From: Sphingomonas sp. | Lineage (GTDB): Bacteria; Pseudomonadota; Alphaproteobacteria; Sphingomonadales; Sphingomonadaceae | Direction: 5' to 3' | Length of the DNA stretch: 64,000 nt | NCBI RefSeq assembly: GCF_017744835.1 | Contig: NZ_JAGIAM010000007.1 | Span: 62,001-126,000 of the forward strand | Shown here: positions 24,824 to 32,743 of the stretch, one piece after another | How the letters are laid out: every line of letters begins with the position of its first letter | Position numbering within the stretch: the first letter of the stretch is position 1 | Notes under the pieces: model-generated | Told to the model about the DNA's origin: nothing | The model's input: the letters and a program-made list of their open reading frames with translations, nothing else | Database searches by the model: none | Position numbers and translations under genes: made by a program

Positions 24824-25932
24824 TGCTGTCCCCAACTCCCCGTTCGATCAACGTGGCGATCGTAGGCGTCGGCAATTGCGCGAGCAGCCTGGTGCAGGGG
24901 ATCGAACATTATCGCAGCGGCGCCAACGACCTGGTCGGGCTGATGCACCTCGAGCTCGGCGGCTATCGACCTGCCGACATCAACGTGGTCGCCGCCTGGG
25001 ACGTGGATCGGCGCAAGGTGGGGCGCGACGTGGCCGAGGCGATCTTCGCCAAGCCCAATTGCACCGCCGTCTTCTGCGATCACGTCCGCGCGACGGGGGC
25101 GAAGGTCCGCATGGGCCGCGTGCTCGATGGCATTGCGGAGCACATGACCGACTTCCAGGACGACCGCACCTTCATGCTCGCCGACGAGCCCGAGGCGAGC
25201 CGGGAGGAAGTGATCGAGGTCCTGCGCGAGAGCGGTGCCGATGTGCTGCTCAACTATCTGCCGGTGGGATCGCAGGCGGCGAGCGAATTCTACGCCGAAT
25301 GCGCGCTCGAGGCCGGGGTGGCGCTGGTCAACAACATCCCCGTGTTCATTGCCAGCAATCCCGATTGGGCGGCGCGCTTCGAGGCGGCGGGGGTGCCGAT
25401 CATCGGCGACGACATCAAGGCGCAGCTGGGCGCGACCATCGTCCACCGCGTGCTGACCGACCTGTTCGCCAAGCGCGGCGTCAAGCTCGAGCGCACCTAT
25501 CAGCTCAACACCGGCGGCAACACCGACTTCCTCAACATGGCCAACCGCAAGCGACTGGCGTCGAAGAAGATCTCCAAGACGGAGGCGGTGCAGGCAGTCG
25601 CGGCGGAGCGGCTGGACGACGAGAACATCCATATCGGCCCCAGCGACTATGTGCCCTGGCAGAACGACAACAAGGTCTGCTTCCTGCGCATGGAGGGGCA
25701 GCTGTTCGGCGGGGTGCCGATGAACCTGGAGCTGCGCCTGTCGGTCGAGGACAGCCCCAATTCGGCCGGCGTCGCGATCGACATGATCCGTTGCGCGAAG
25801 CTCGCCCGCGATCGCGGCATCGGGGGCCCGATCCATCCGGCCGCCGCCTTTTTCTGCAAGCATCCGCCCGAGCAGATGACCGACGACGCGGCCTATGCCG
25901 CGCTCGAGGATTTCATCGCCGGCGCGGCCTGA
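24823..25932 (+). CDS. ino1: inositol-3-phosphate synthase (myo-inositol-1-phosphate synthase)
   Basis: This enzyme converts glucose 6-phosphate to 1L-myo-inositol 1-phosphate with tightly bound NAD, the committed step of inositol synthesis. It is 369 residues, the short actinobacterial/archaeal-type length. The Rossmann motif is VAIVGVGNCASSLVQGIEHY. The catalytic-domain signature is LNTGGNTDFLNMANRKRLAS, followed by KKISKTEAVQA, with LLNYLPVGSQAASEFYAECA between. It is the third gene of the operon, sharing one base with the GH-like stop (TGATG). De novo inositol in a Gram-negative glycan region suggests an inositol-containing surface lipid, glycan or compatible solute. Confidence 0.92.
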   Translation: MLSPTPRSINVAIVGVGNCASSLVQGIEHYRSGANDLVGLMHLELGGYRPADINVVAAWDVDRRKVGRDVAEAIFAKPNCTAVFCDHVRATGAKVRMGRVLDGIAEHMTDFQDDRTFMLADEPEASREEVIEVLRESGADVLLNYLPVGSQAASEFYAECALEAGVALVNNIPVFIASNPDWAARFEAAGVPIIGDDIKAQLGATIVHRVLTDLFAKRGVKLERTYQLNTGGNTDFLNMANRKRLASKKISKTEAVQAVAAERLDDENIHIGPSDYVPWQNDNKVCFLRMEGQLFGGVPMNLELRLSVEDSPNSAGVAIDMIRCAKLARDRGIGGPIHPAAAFFCKHPPEQMTDDAAYAALEDFIAGAA

Positions 25933-25941
25933 GCGCGGCTA

Positions 25942-27450
25942 TCAGCTCCGCGACGCCGCGGTGGCAGCCTCGGAAGTGCGATAGAGGGCGCTGTTGCCCT
26001 GCGCCCAGATGCGCTCCATTCCGGCCGAAGCCCGCGGCGGTGGACCGTCCGCGGCTATTACCCAGACATAGTCGAAAGCGGTGCGCGGGATGCGCCCCAA
26101 TCCTTTTGCCACCTGGTCAGGCTCGCAGCGCAGGAACTGCGACGGGTCGGCCGCGAACGCGCCCGCACCAACGGGCGGCGTGATGCGCACGAGCGGAGCG
26201 CCGGCAAGCGCCCATTGTTCGTTGGAGAAGGCGTTCCGCCGGGCGAGCGCCAGACCGCCGAGATGGTCGAGCCGGCTGTCGGCCCAGTGACGATCGCAGC
26301 CGGGTGAGACCAGCGAGGCCAGGCGGACATTTTCCGGCAGATGTGCGAGGGCGCGCAGCTCGTCTCGATAGTCGGCGTCGTACAGCGCCATGCTGAGTGC
26401 CAGCCCTGCCATCCGCAGCAAGACGAAGACGAGGATGGCGATGCCTACTCCCTTCGCGGCGTCGGCCCGGGGCCGCAAGGCCATCAGCGCGAGGAGGATC
26501 GCATAGGGGGCCAGCCGAGCGTCGGCGAGTGCCGAGCCGAACAGCCATTTTGGAAGCGCCAGGAAGGCGATTGCCAGCGCGAGCGCGCACCAGAGCAGCG
26601 CGGGCGCTGCGGTCACCCAGCCGCGGCGCACGGCGACATAGGTTCCGAACCCAAGTGCGCCGAGGCAGGCGAGATCCCATGCCGCCCAGCGATCCCGGAG
26701 GACCGTGGCGAGCGCGAGGAGCTTGGTATCCGCCTCGAGGAAGCCGTGGGTCAGTCCACCGGAGCCGGATCGCCATGCCAGCATCAGCAGCAGCGGAAGT
26801 GCGAGCGGAACACAGGAGAGCGCCGCGCCTGAAATTGCGCGCACGAAGCCTCGGCCCCGCCGCCGGTGCAGTTCGACCGCGAAGGTCGTGAGCGCGAGCA
26901 CCGCCCAGCCATAGGCGTGCATGACCCAGAGCAGCGCGCCGACAGGTACCATCAGCGCAGCGCGCAGCCGCCGCTTGCCGAGGCGCTCCAGCCGCAGCCA
27001 TAGCGCCAGCCCGGCCAGCGCACCGGCCATCGCCAGGGCATAGTTGACGAAGCCCGCCAGGAACGCCTGGTTGTAGGCAAGGGGGAGAGCGAGGAATGCG
27101 GTGGGGCTGATGCGGCCATGCACTTCGCGCGACAGCCAGAGCGCGGCCGCCACGGTGAGCACCGGCGTGCCCACCGCCACCAGCTTGGCGGCCGGCAGGA
27201 GCCCGATCGCGGGCGCCAGCGCCGCGACCAGAAGGTCGCCGGCCAGATTGGGCACGAGCCGCCACTCGAAATGATACCAGGCTGCGGTCGGCGCGTCGGG
27301 ACCGGCGAGCATGACATGGTAGCGCCCGATATGGCCGGGCAGGTCGGTCAGCGGCGGGATCGCAGGCCAGAGCAGCGGAAGCGCCGCGACGAAGAGCGCC
27401 GCCACCACCATCATCGGCCGCAGCCAATATCTTGCTTCCGCCTCCCGCAT
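25942..27450 (-). CDS. multi-pass membrane protein, GT-C glycosyltransferase-like
   Basis: A 502-residue integral membrane protein with about 10-12 hydrophobic helices over residues 12-365, then a soluble C-terminal domain of about 130 residues. The first outer loop carries LTDLPGHIGRYH with Asp36; an Asp in this loop is where GT-C polyprenyl-linked glycosyltransferases hold their catalytic acid. The C-terminal domain (ENVRLASLVSPGCDRHW, FDYVWVIAADGPPP) looks periplasmic. I do not recognise a named family. It ends 10 bp from the convergent ino1 stop, so it closes the glycan region and may transfer a lipid-linked sugar. Confidence 0.7.
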   Translation of the reverse strand: MREAEARYWLRPMMVVAALFVAALPLLWPAIPPLTDLPGHIGRYHVMLAGPDAPTAAWYHFEWRLVPNLAGDLLVAALAPAIGLLPAAKLVAVGTPVLTVAAALWLSREVHGRISPTAFLALPLAYNQAFLAGFVNYALAMAGALAGLALWLRLERLGKRRLRAALMVPVGALLWVMHAYGWAVLALTTFAVELHRRRGRGFVRAISGAALSCVPLALPLLLMLAWRSGSGGLTHGFLEADTKLLALATVLRDRWAAWDLACLGALGFGTYVAVRRGWVTAAPALLWCALALAIAFLALPKWLFGSALADARLAPYAILLALMALRPRADAAKGVGIAILVFVLLRMAGLALSMALYDADYRDELRALAHLPENVRLASLVSPGCDRHWADSRLDHLGGLALARRNAFSNEQWALAGAPLVRITPPVGAGAFAADPSQFLRCEPDQVAKGLGRIPRTAFDYVWVIAADGPPPRASAGMERIWAQGNSALYRTSEAATAASRS

Positions 27451-27512
27451 CGGAGAGCGGTACTAGCGTCTAGACGTTAAGAACTGGCGCAGCATCCCGC
27501 GGCGTCCAACGC

Positions 27513-27548
27513 AAAACGGGGCGGACTCTCGCGAGCCCACCCCGTTCC
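27513..27548 (-). terminator. intrinsic terminator after the SWIB gene
   Basis: On the minus strand an imperfect 13-bp stem (AACGGGGTGGGCTC paired with GAGTCCGCCCCGTT, two mismatches) closes with CGCGA in the loop and ends in TTTT at 27516-27513. It lies 36 bp downstream of the SWIB-domain gene stop. Confidence 0.7.
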
Positions 27549-27583
27549 GGTTTCCGGCAGGCCGGCGCTACGCCGGCCGCCTG

Positions 27584-27853
27584 TTACTTGACGTGCTTCG
27601 AGACGTGCTTGTTCATCTCGAACATCGTCGCCTTCTTGGCGCCGAAGACCTTCTCGAGCTTGTCGTCCGCCAGGATCTCCCGCTTGTTCTCGGGGTTCTG
27701 GAGGTTGTTCTTCTTGATGTGCTCCCAAAGCTTGCTGACGATCTCGCTGCGCGGCAGCGGACCGTTGCCGACGATCGCGGCCAGCTCCGGGGAGGGGGTC
27801 ACCGGCTTGGCAATGCCGCCGCGCGCTCCGCCAGATGCTTTAGTCTCGGCCAT
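27584..27853 (-). CDS. SWIB/MDM2-domain protein
   Basis: An 89-residue basic protein consisting almost wholly of a SWIB domain: ELAAIVGNGPLPRSEIVSKL, then WEHIKKNNLQNPENKREILA and LEKVFGAKKATMFEMNKHVS. The domain is best known from eukaryotic SWI/SNF subunits and MDM2, but short stand-alone versions occur in alphaproteobacteria and chlamydiae. A short Lys/Gly-rich N-terminus precedes the domain. AGGAG lies upstream of the ATG. Its molecular role in bacteria is unclear; chromosome or topoisomerase association has been suggested. It is a single-gene unit with its own terminator. Confidence 0.9.
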   Translation of the reverse strand: MAETKASGGARGGIAKPVTPSPELAAIVGNGPLPRSEIVSKLWEHIKKNNLQNPENKREILADDKLEKVFGAKKATMFEMNKHVSKHVK

Positions 27854-28154
27854 GTGTCTCTTCTCCTGTTCTTGCCCTGAAGGGCTATTTGCTTCGTCGG
27901 CGCCCCCGGTGCGAAACCTCTCCCGCCGTTGCCGAACCGACGATGTACCGCGATCCGCCCCCTAAGGGCGCGGACCTGCTCCCTTTTGATCGTGCTCTTG
28001 GGCGTCTGTCTAGCCATGCAGTGCGCCGGAGAACCGGTTTTTACGGCAATTTGCGGCGGAATCGCACCTCACAGCGACCGTTAACGATAAAAATGGGCAC
28101 TGGGGGAACGCCGGGGCGACTCTTGGGGTTCGGCTCCCCGAAAGGGGTTCTTCG
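27854..28154. other. 301-bp divergent intergenic region
   Basis: The space between the SWIB gene (-) and the MDR gene (+). It contains a candidate stress promoter toward the MDR gene (28105-28130) and an AT-richer stretch around 28080-28100 (GTTAACGATAAAAATGG). A 72-codon minus-strand frame crosses it, but it overlaps the SWIB start and its composition looks non-coding. No RNA structure was recognised. Confidence 0.6.
28105..28130 (+). promoter_or_regulatory. candidate EcfG-type promoter of the MDR/Gfo-Idh pair
   Basis: GGAAC (28105-28109) is followed after 17 bp by GGTT (28127-28130), one mismatch from CGTT and the same -10 variant as the nepR candidate. The predicted start is about 18 bases before the TTG at 28155. 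Confidence 0.35.
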
Positions 28155-29120
28155 TTGAACAAGATGCGCGCCGCCGTGGTCACCGGCCCCCGTTCGTTCG
28201 CCGTCGAGAGCGTCGAAAGGCCCGAGGCTGGCGAGGGCGAAGTCCGCATCCGGCTGGAAGGATGCGGCGTCTGCGCCTCCAATGTCACGCCCTGGGAAGG
28301 GCCCGAGTGGATGCAATTCCCGACCGATCCGGGCGGCATGGGACACGAGGGGTGGGGCACGATCGATGCGGTCGGGTCGGGCGTGCAAGGGCTGGCAGTG
28401 GGCGACCGCGTCGCCGCGCTCTCGTTCAAGAGCTTCGCCGAATATGACGTCGCCAGGGCCGATGCGGTGGTGAAGCTCCCCGAGGCGCTTCGGGGCCAGC
28501 CTTTTCCTGGCGAGCCGCTGGGCTGCGCCTTCAACATCTTCCGCCGCAGCGACATCCGCGCCGGACAGGCGGTGGCGATCATCGGGATCGGCTTCCTCGG
28601 TGCGATCCTCACGCGGCTGGCCAAGGAGGCTGGCGCGCGAGTGATCGCCATCTCGCGCCGCCAGAGCTCGCTCGATCTCGCGCGCCGCTATGGCGCGGAC
28701 GAGGCGATCGTGATGGACGATCACTGGCGCATCCTCGAGCAGGTCCGAGGCCTGACCGGCGGCGGGGGTTGCGAGCGCGTGATCGAGGCGGTGGGCAAGC
28801 AATGGCCGCTCGACCTCGCCGGCGAACTGGTCGCCGAGGTGGGCAGGCTGATCGTTGCCGGCTATCACCAGGATGGCCCCCGCCAGGTCAACATGCAGAT
28901 GTGGAACTGGAAGGGCATCGACGTGATCAACGCGCATGAGCGTGACCCGAAGGTCGCGCTTCAGGGCATTCGCGATGCCGTGGAAGCGGTGGCGAGCGGC
29001 CGTCTCGACCCTGCGCCGCTCTATACGCATCGCTATGGTCTCGACCGGCTGGGCGAGGCGCTCAACGCCACGCGCGACAAGCCCGACGGTTTCGTCAAGG
29101 CGCTGGTGGAGTTCGCATGA
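28155..29120 (+). CDS. zinc-type alcohol dehydrogenase-like (MDR) oxidoreductase
   Basis: A 321-residue medium-chain dehydrogenase/reductase. Zinc-site elements at the N-terminus are GCGVCASNVTPWEGP and MGHEGWGTIDAVGSG. The nucleotide-binding fold is AVAIIGIGFLGAILTRLAKE. No structural-zinc cysteine cluster is seen, so this is a short MDR form. The TTG at 28155 is favoured since AAGGGG lies nine bases upstream; an ATG three codons in is the alternative. It overlaps the Gfo/Idh gene by four bases. MDR + Gfo/Idh pairs often act on sugar derivatives such as inositols or nucleotide sugars, which would fit the nearby ino1. Confidence 0.87.
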   Translation: MNKMRAAVVTGPRSFAVESVERPEAGEGEVRIRLEGCGVCASNVTPWEGPEWMQFPTDPGGMGHEGWGTIDAVGSGVQGLAVGDRVAALSFKSFAEYDVARADAVVKLPEALRGQPFPGEPLGCAFNIFRRSDIRAGQAVAIIGIGFLGAILTRLAKEAGARVIAISRRQSSLDLARRYGADEAIVMDDHWRILEQVRGLTGGGGCERVIEAVGKQWPLDLAGELVAEVGRLIVAGYHQDGPRQVNMQMWNWKGIDVINAHERDPKVALQGIRDAVEAVASGRLDPAPLYTHRYGLDRLGEALNATRDKPDGFVKALVEFA

Positions 29121-30100
29121 GCCGTCCGCGCGTCGGCTTCCTCGGCACCGGCTGGATCGGACGCCACCGGATGGAGGCGATCGTCGAAACCGGCGCGGTC
29201 GAGGTCGTGGGTATTGCGGATCCGTCGCTGGAGATGGCGGAAGAAGCTCGCAAGCTCGCCCCCGATGCTGCGCTCGTGGAGGACATCGAGGGACTGCTCG
29301 ATCTTAGTCTCGACGGGCTGGTGATCGCCACGCCCAGCGCGCTTCACGCCGAGCAATCGATCCAGGCGCTGGAGCGCGGCGTCGCGGTCTTCTGCCAAAA
29401 ACCGCTCGGCCGCACCGCCGCCGAGGCACGCGCCGTGGTGGACGCTGCGCGTGCCGCGGACCGGCTGCTCGCGGTCGACTTCTGCTACCGTCACCAGCGG
29501 GGGACGGAGCGTGTCGCCGAGTTGGTGCGCAGCGGCGCGCTGGGACGCGTCTTCGCCGCCGATCTGGTCTTCCACAACGCCTATGGGCCGGACAAGCCGT
29601 GGTTCTATGACCCGGCGCTCTCCGGCGGGGGCTGCGTGATGGACCTTGGCGTCCATCTCGTCGATCTTGCGCTTTGGATGTCCGGCTTTCCCGAAGTGGT
29701 CGAGGTCCGCTCGCAGCTCTTCGCCGGCGGCGAGCCGCTGACCGGCACGGATCGGGTCGAGGATTATGCCGTCGCCCAGATCGCGCTCGCCGGCGGTATC
29801 TCGGTGCGGCTCACTTGCTCGTGGCGGCTGCATGCGGGACAGGACGCCGTTATCGCCGCTGAATTCTACGGCACCCTAGGCGGGGCGGCGCAGCGCAACG
29901 TCGGTGGCTCCTTCTACGACTTCGAGGCGCAGCGCTTCGCCGGCACGGCACGCGAGACGATCGCCAGCCCGCCCGACGCCTGGGGCGGCCGTGCCGCCGC
30001 CGACTGGGCACGCCGGCTGGCGGCGGGCGAGCGGTTCGACGCGCAGGCCGAGGGGCTGGTGCGCGTCGCCGAAGTGATCGACCGCATCTACGGGCGCTAG
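29117..30100 (+). CDS. Gfo/Idh/MocA family NAD(P)-dependent oxidoreductase
   Basis: A 327-residue dehydrogenase with the N-terminal dinucleotide motif VGFLGTGWIGRHRMEAIVET, the family's conserved Lys-Pro pair in VFCQKPLGRTAAEARAVVDA, and the C-terminal alpha/beta domain signature GGGCVMDLGVHLVDLALWM carrying the catalytic His. The family includes inositol dehydrogenases and UDP-sugar oxidoreductases. It is translationally coupled to the MDR gene (ATGA), so the two probably act in sequence on one substrate. That substrate is unknown; a link to inositol is inferred from gene proximity only. Confidence 0.88.
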   Translation: MSRPRVGFLGTGWIGRHRMEAIVETGAVEVVGIADPSLEMAEEARKLAPDAALVEDIEGLLDLSLDGLVIATPSALHAEQSIQALERGVAVFCQKPLGRTAAEARAVVDAARAADRLLAVDFCYRHQRGTERVAELVRSGALGRVFAADLVFHNAYGPDKPWFYDPALSGGGCVMDLGVHLVDLALWMSGFPEVVEVRSQLFAGGEPLTGTDRVEDYAVAQIALAGGISVRLTCSWRLHAGQDAVIAAEFYGTLGGAAQRNVGGSFYDFEAQRFAGTARETIASPPDAWGGRAAADWARRLAAGERFDAQAEGLVRVAEVIDRIYGR

Positions 30101-30153
30101 TTGCCCACTTCGCTTGGCGTGCTAGGCTCGGGCGGAGAAGGGGAGGGCTTGCG

Positions 30154-30306
30154 ATGCGGCTTCTGGCGCTGTGCGGACTGGTGTTGCTGAGCGGATGCGG
30201 CGGCGGCGGGACCACCGGCACCAACTATTCCGATCCGCCTCCCATGGCCGAGATCGTCGCCACGCCGATTTCCACGCCGAGCCCGAGCCCCGCGCCGGCG
30301 GAATAG
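30154..30306 (+). CDS. small lipoprotein
   Basis: A 50-residue predicted lipoprotein. The signal peptide MRLLALCGLVLLSGC ends in the lipobox LLSGC (Cys15), followed by a Gly/Thr segment and a Pro/Ser-rich tail (ISTPSPSPAPAE). GAAGGGGAGGG precedes the ATG at good distance. It has no globular domain. It lies 53 bp after the Gfo/Idh gene and just before the leuA promoter. Function unknown; probably anchored in the outer or inner membrane. Confidence 0.65.
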   Translation: MRLLALCGLVLLSGCGGGGTTGTNYSDPPPMAEIVATPISTPSPSPAPAE

Positions 30307-30320
30307 AATCTGGGGATGAG

Positions 30321-30349
30321 TGGACAAAAGCCTCCGTCCGTCCCATAAG
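30321..30349 (+). promoter_or_regulatory. housekeeping promoter of leuA leader
   Basis: TGGACA (30321-30326), 17-bp spacer, CATAAG (30344-30349): five of six and four of six matches to TTGACA/TATAAT. The expected transcription start, seven bases past the -10, falls on or beside the GTG at 30356, so the leader peptide mRNA would be leaderless. Confidence 0.6.
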
Positions 30350-30355
30350 ACCAGC

Positions 30356-30400
30356 GTGACGAACGTACTGCGCCTTGGCCTGCGACTTATTCGCCCTTAG
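30356..30400 (+). CDS. leucine-rich leader peptide of leuA (leaderless)
   Basis: A 14-codon ORF with GTG start encodes MTNVLRLGLRLIRP, with four Leu (codons 5, 7, 9, 11), one Val and one Ile, and ends at TAG 30398-30400. No ribosome site precedes it, and the -10 element places the RNA 5' end at the GTG. The stop codon lies inside the first arm of the CCCTTAGGG/CCCTAAGGG stem. Position 106 bp upstream of leuA and the Leu bias indicate attenuation by leucine availability. A leaderless leader peptide is known for trpL in rhizobia. Confidence 0.7.
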   Translation: MTNVLRLGLRLIRP

Positions 30401-30434
30401 GGGCCGAACCGCCGCGCGCGCACGTCCCTAAGGG
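30394..30434 (+). promoter_or_regulatory. leuA attenuator-like RNA region
   Basis: CCCTTAGGG (30394-30402) can pair with CCCTAAGGG (30426-30434). Competing pairings exist: GCGA/TCGC (30382-30394) nested in GGCC/GGCC, and GGCCGAA with TTCGAGCC downstream. The structures are mutually exclusive, as in attenuators. The stem is followed by TAAATTCG rather than a T-run, so control may be Rho-dependent or translational. Confidence 0.5.
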
Positions 30435-30506
30435 TAAATTCGAGCCTTCCAGTCAGCACGGCGCCTGCGCTATGCGCGCGGCCGCATACCCCGAGAGACA
30501 TGTCCC

Positions 30507-32165
30507 ATGTTGCGCGATCCTAGCGTCAAATACCGTCCCTTCCCGCAGGTCGACCTTCCCGACCGGCAATGGCCAGGCCGCACCATCACCAAGGCGCCGC
30601 GCTGGCTGTCCACCGACATGCGCGACGGCAACCAGGCGCTGATCGACCCAATGGACGCCGAGAAGAAGCAGCGTTTCTTCGACCTGCTCGTGAAGGTGGG
30701 CGTCAAGGAGATCGAAGTCGGCTTCCCGAGCGCGGGCGCCACCGAGTTCGACTTCATCTCGGGGCTGGTCCAGCAGGACAAGGTCCCCGATGACGTGATC
30801 ATCCAGGTGCTGACCCAGTCGCGTCAGGATCTGATCGAGACCAGCTTCCAGAGCCTCAAGGGCGCGAAGAAGGCCATCGTCCATCTCTACAACGCCGTCT
30901 CGCCGGCGTGGCGGCGGATCGTGTTCGGGATGAGCCGCGATGAGATCAGGGGCATCGCCATCGCCGGCGCCAAAGTACTGCGCGACGAGGCGGCCAAGCA
31001 GCCCGACACCGACTGGCATTTCGAGTACAGCCCCGAGACCTTCTCGACCGCCGAGCTCGATTTCTCGGTCGAGGTCTGCGAGGCAGTCATGGACATCCTG
31101 CGCCCGACGCCGGAGAAGCCGCTGATCCTCAATCTGCCGGCGACGGTCGAGGCGGCGACGCCCAACATCTATGCCGACCAGATCGAGTGGTTCTGCCGCA
31201 ACATCCGCAACCGGGATTCGGTCGTCATCAGCCTGCACACGCACAACGACCGCGGCACCGGCGTCGCCGCGTCGGAGCTGGGGCTGCTCGCGGGCGCGGA
31301 CCGCGTCGAGGGCTGCCTGTTCGGCAATGGCGAGCGCACGGGCAACGTCGATCTCGTGACGCTGGCGCTCAACATGTACACCCAGGGCGTCGATCCGGAG
31401 CTCGACTTCTCGGACATCGACGAAGTCATCCAGACCGTCGAATATTGCAACGCGCTGCCGGTGCACCCGCGCCATCCCTATGCCGGCGAGCTGGTGTTCA
31501 CCGCCTTCTCGGGCAGCCATCAGGATGCGATCAAGAAGGGCTTCGCGGCGCAGGCGGCGCGCAACGACGAATTCTGGGACGTGCCCTATCTGCCGATCGA
31601 CCCCAAGGACCTGGGGCGCGACTACGAGGCAGTGATCCGCGTCAACTCGCAGTCGGGCAAGGGCGGCGTCGCCTGGGTGCTCGAGCAGGACCGCGGGCTC
31701 AAGCTGCCCAAGCGCATGCAGGCGGACTTCTCACGCCACGTCCAGCAGCTTGCCGACGAGACCAGCCGCGAGCTCAACGCCGCCGACATCGGCGCGCTGT
31801 TCGAGCGCACCTATCTGCCCGGCGACGACGCGCGGATCGCGCTGGTCGACTATGAGGAGAGCGGCACCGCGGGGAACCGCGTGTTCGTCGGCCGTATCGC
31901 GATCGACGGCGAGGCGCGCTCGATCTCTGGGCGCGGCAATGGCCTGATCTCGGGCGTGATCGACGCGCTCGCGGGAAGCACCGGCCCCAAGCTCGACGTG
32001 GTGGACTATAGCGAGCACGCCATCGGCCACGGCGCCGACGCGCAGGCCGCGGCCTATGTCGAATGCCGCACCGACGACGGGCGCACCGTGTTCGGCGTTG
32101 GCATCGACGCGGACATCGCCACAGCTTCGGTGCGCGCGGTGCTCAGCGCGGCGAACCGGGTCTAG
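30507..32165 (+). CDS. leuA: 2-isopropylmalate synthase (long form)
   Basis: The first committed step of leucine synthesis: acetyl-CoA + 3-methyl-2-oxobutanoate to 2-isopropylmalate. 552 residues, the long LeuA form. The DRE-TIM-metallolyase barrel begins LSTDMRDGNQALIDPMDAEK; HTHNDRGTGVAASELGLLAG carries the metal-binding His pair and GCLFGNGERTGNVDLVTLAL is the glycine-rich signature. The C-terminal regulatory domain (about 420-552) has IDGEARSISGRGNGLISGVI, the leucine-feedback fold. An out-of-frame ATG at 30500 is ignored. Preceded by a Leu-rich leader, so expression probably follows leucine supply; it is not next to other leu genes. Confidence 0.97.
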   Translation: MLRDPSVKYRPFPQVDLPDRQWPGRTITKAPRWLSTDMRDGNQALIDPMDAEKKQRFFDLLVKVGVKEIEVGFPSAGATEFDFISGLVQQDKVPDDVIIQVLTQSRQDLIETSFQSLKGAKKAIVHLYNAVSPAWRRIVFGMSRDEIRGIAIAGAKVLRDEAAKQPDTDWHFEYSPETFSTAELDFSVEVCEAVMDILRPTPEKPLILNLPATVEAATPNIYADQIEWFCRNIRNRDSVVISLHTHNDRGTGVAASELGLLAGADRVEGCLFGNGERTGNVDLVTLALNMYTQGVDPELDFSDIDEVIQTVEYCNALPVHPRHPYAGELVFTAFSGSHQDAIKKGFAAQAARNDEFWDVPYLPIDPKDLGRDYEAVIRVNSQSGKGGVAWVLEQDRGLKLPKRMQADFSRHVQQLADETSRELNAADIGALFERTYLPGDDARIALVDYEESGTAGNRVFVGRIAIDGEARSISGRGNGLISGVIDALAGSTGPKLDVVDYSEHAIGHGADAQAAAYVECRTDDGRTVFGVGIDADIATASVRAVLSAANRV

Positions 32166-32190
32166 TTTTTTCGAGAGCGAGCGTATCCGA

Positions 32191-32211
32191 TCCTCCCCTT
32201 GCGGGGGAGGA
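32191..32211. terminator. hairpin between convergent leuA and PRC-barrel genes
   Basis: TCCTCCCC and GGGGAGGA form a perfect 8-bp stem with a five-base loop, 26 bp after the leuA stop. A T6 run precedes the stem at 32166-32171, which on the minus strand follows the stem as A residues. It probably ends one or both transcripts. Confidence 0.5.
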
Positions 32212-32225
32212 CCGGAAGAAGCTCG

Positions 32226-32612
32226 TCAGGCCGGATAGTTCAGCCCGTAATAGCCGTAGACGCGCTCGTTGTACTCGCGGTCGTACTGGGGCTCCTGGTC
32301 CTGGCTGTAACGCGGCGCGGCTTCGAGGAGATCGCGGTCGATGTCGACGACATAGCCGCCCTGGTCGGTGTCGTAGGTGAGCTTCTCCCACGGCAGCGGA
32401 TAATAGTCGCTGCCCAGGCCGAAGATCCCGCCGAACTGGAGCACGGCATATTCCACGGTCCCCGACCGCTTATCGACCATGAAGTTGTAGATGGTGCCGA
32501 GCTTTTCCTCGTTGCGATTATAGACCGCGGTGCCCTCGACCTTGTTCGACGCGATCAGGCGATCGGTCTCGTCGGTGGCGATGTTGTCGGTCGCGGTGGT
32601 GGTGTCGTTCAT
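32226..32612 (-). CDS. PRC-barrel domain protein
   Basis: A 128-residue soluble protein with one PRC barrel: RLIASNKVEGTAVYNRNEEK then LGTIYNFMVDKRSGTVEYAV and FGLGSDYYPLPWEKLTYDTD. The tail is rich in Tyr, Asp and Arg (YDREYNERVYGYYGLNYPA). The start at 32612 is supported by AGGAGA seven bases upstream; an in-frame start at 32666 is less likely. Stand-alone PRC-barrel proteins of this type are common in alphaproteobacteria and often rise under stress, but no EcfG site was found upstream. Molecular role unknown. Confidence 0.88.
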   Translation of the reverse strand: MNDTTTATDNIATDETDRLIASNKVEGTAVYNRNEEKLGTIYNFMVDKRSGTVEYAVLQFGGIFGLGSDYYPLPWEKLTYDTDQGGYVVDIDRDLLEAAPRYSQDQEPQYDREYNERVYGYYGLNYPA

Positions 32613-32743
32613 CGGCTCGTCTCCTAGACTCGCCCCCGCCCATGCAGAAGGTTCAACGCCTGGCATGACCGCTCGGTGACAGGCTTAGCGCCGCGAAAGC
32701 CAGTCCGTGCCGGATCTGCGCCGTGCGATCGGCGCCACCGACT

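Noticed and set aside
27799..28017. 72-codon minus-strand frame upstream of and overlapping the SWIB gene
   Set aside because: It would overlap the SWIB start in another frame, has no ribosome site and a basic low-information sequence. Kept only as a remark in the intergenic entry.
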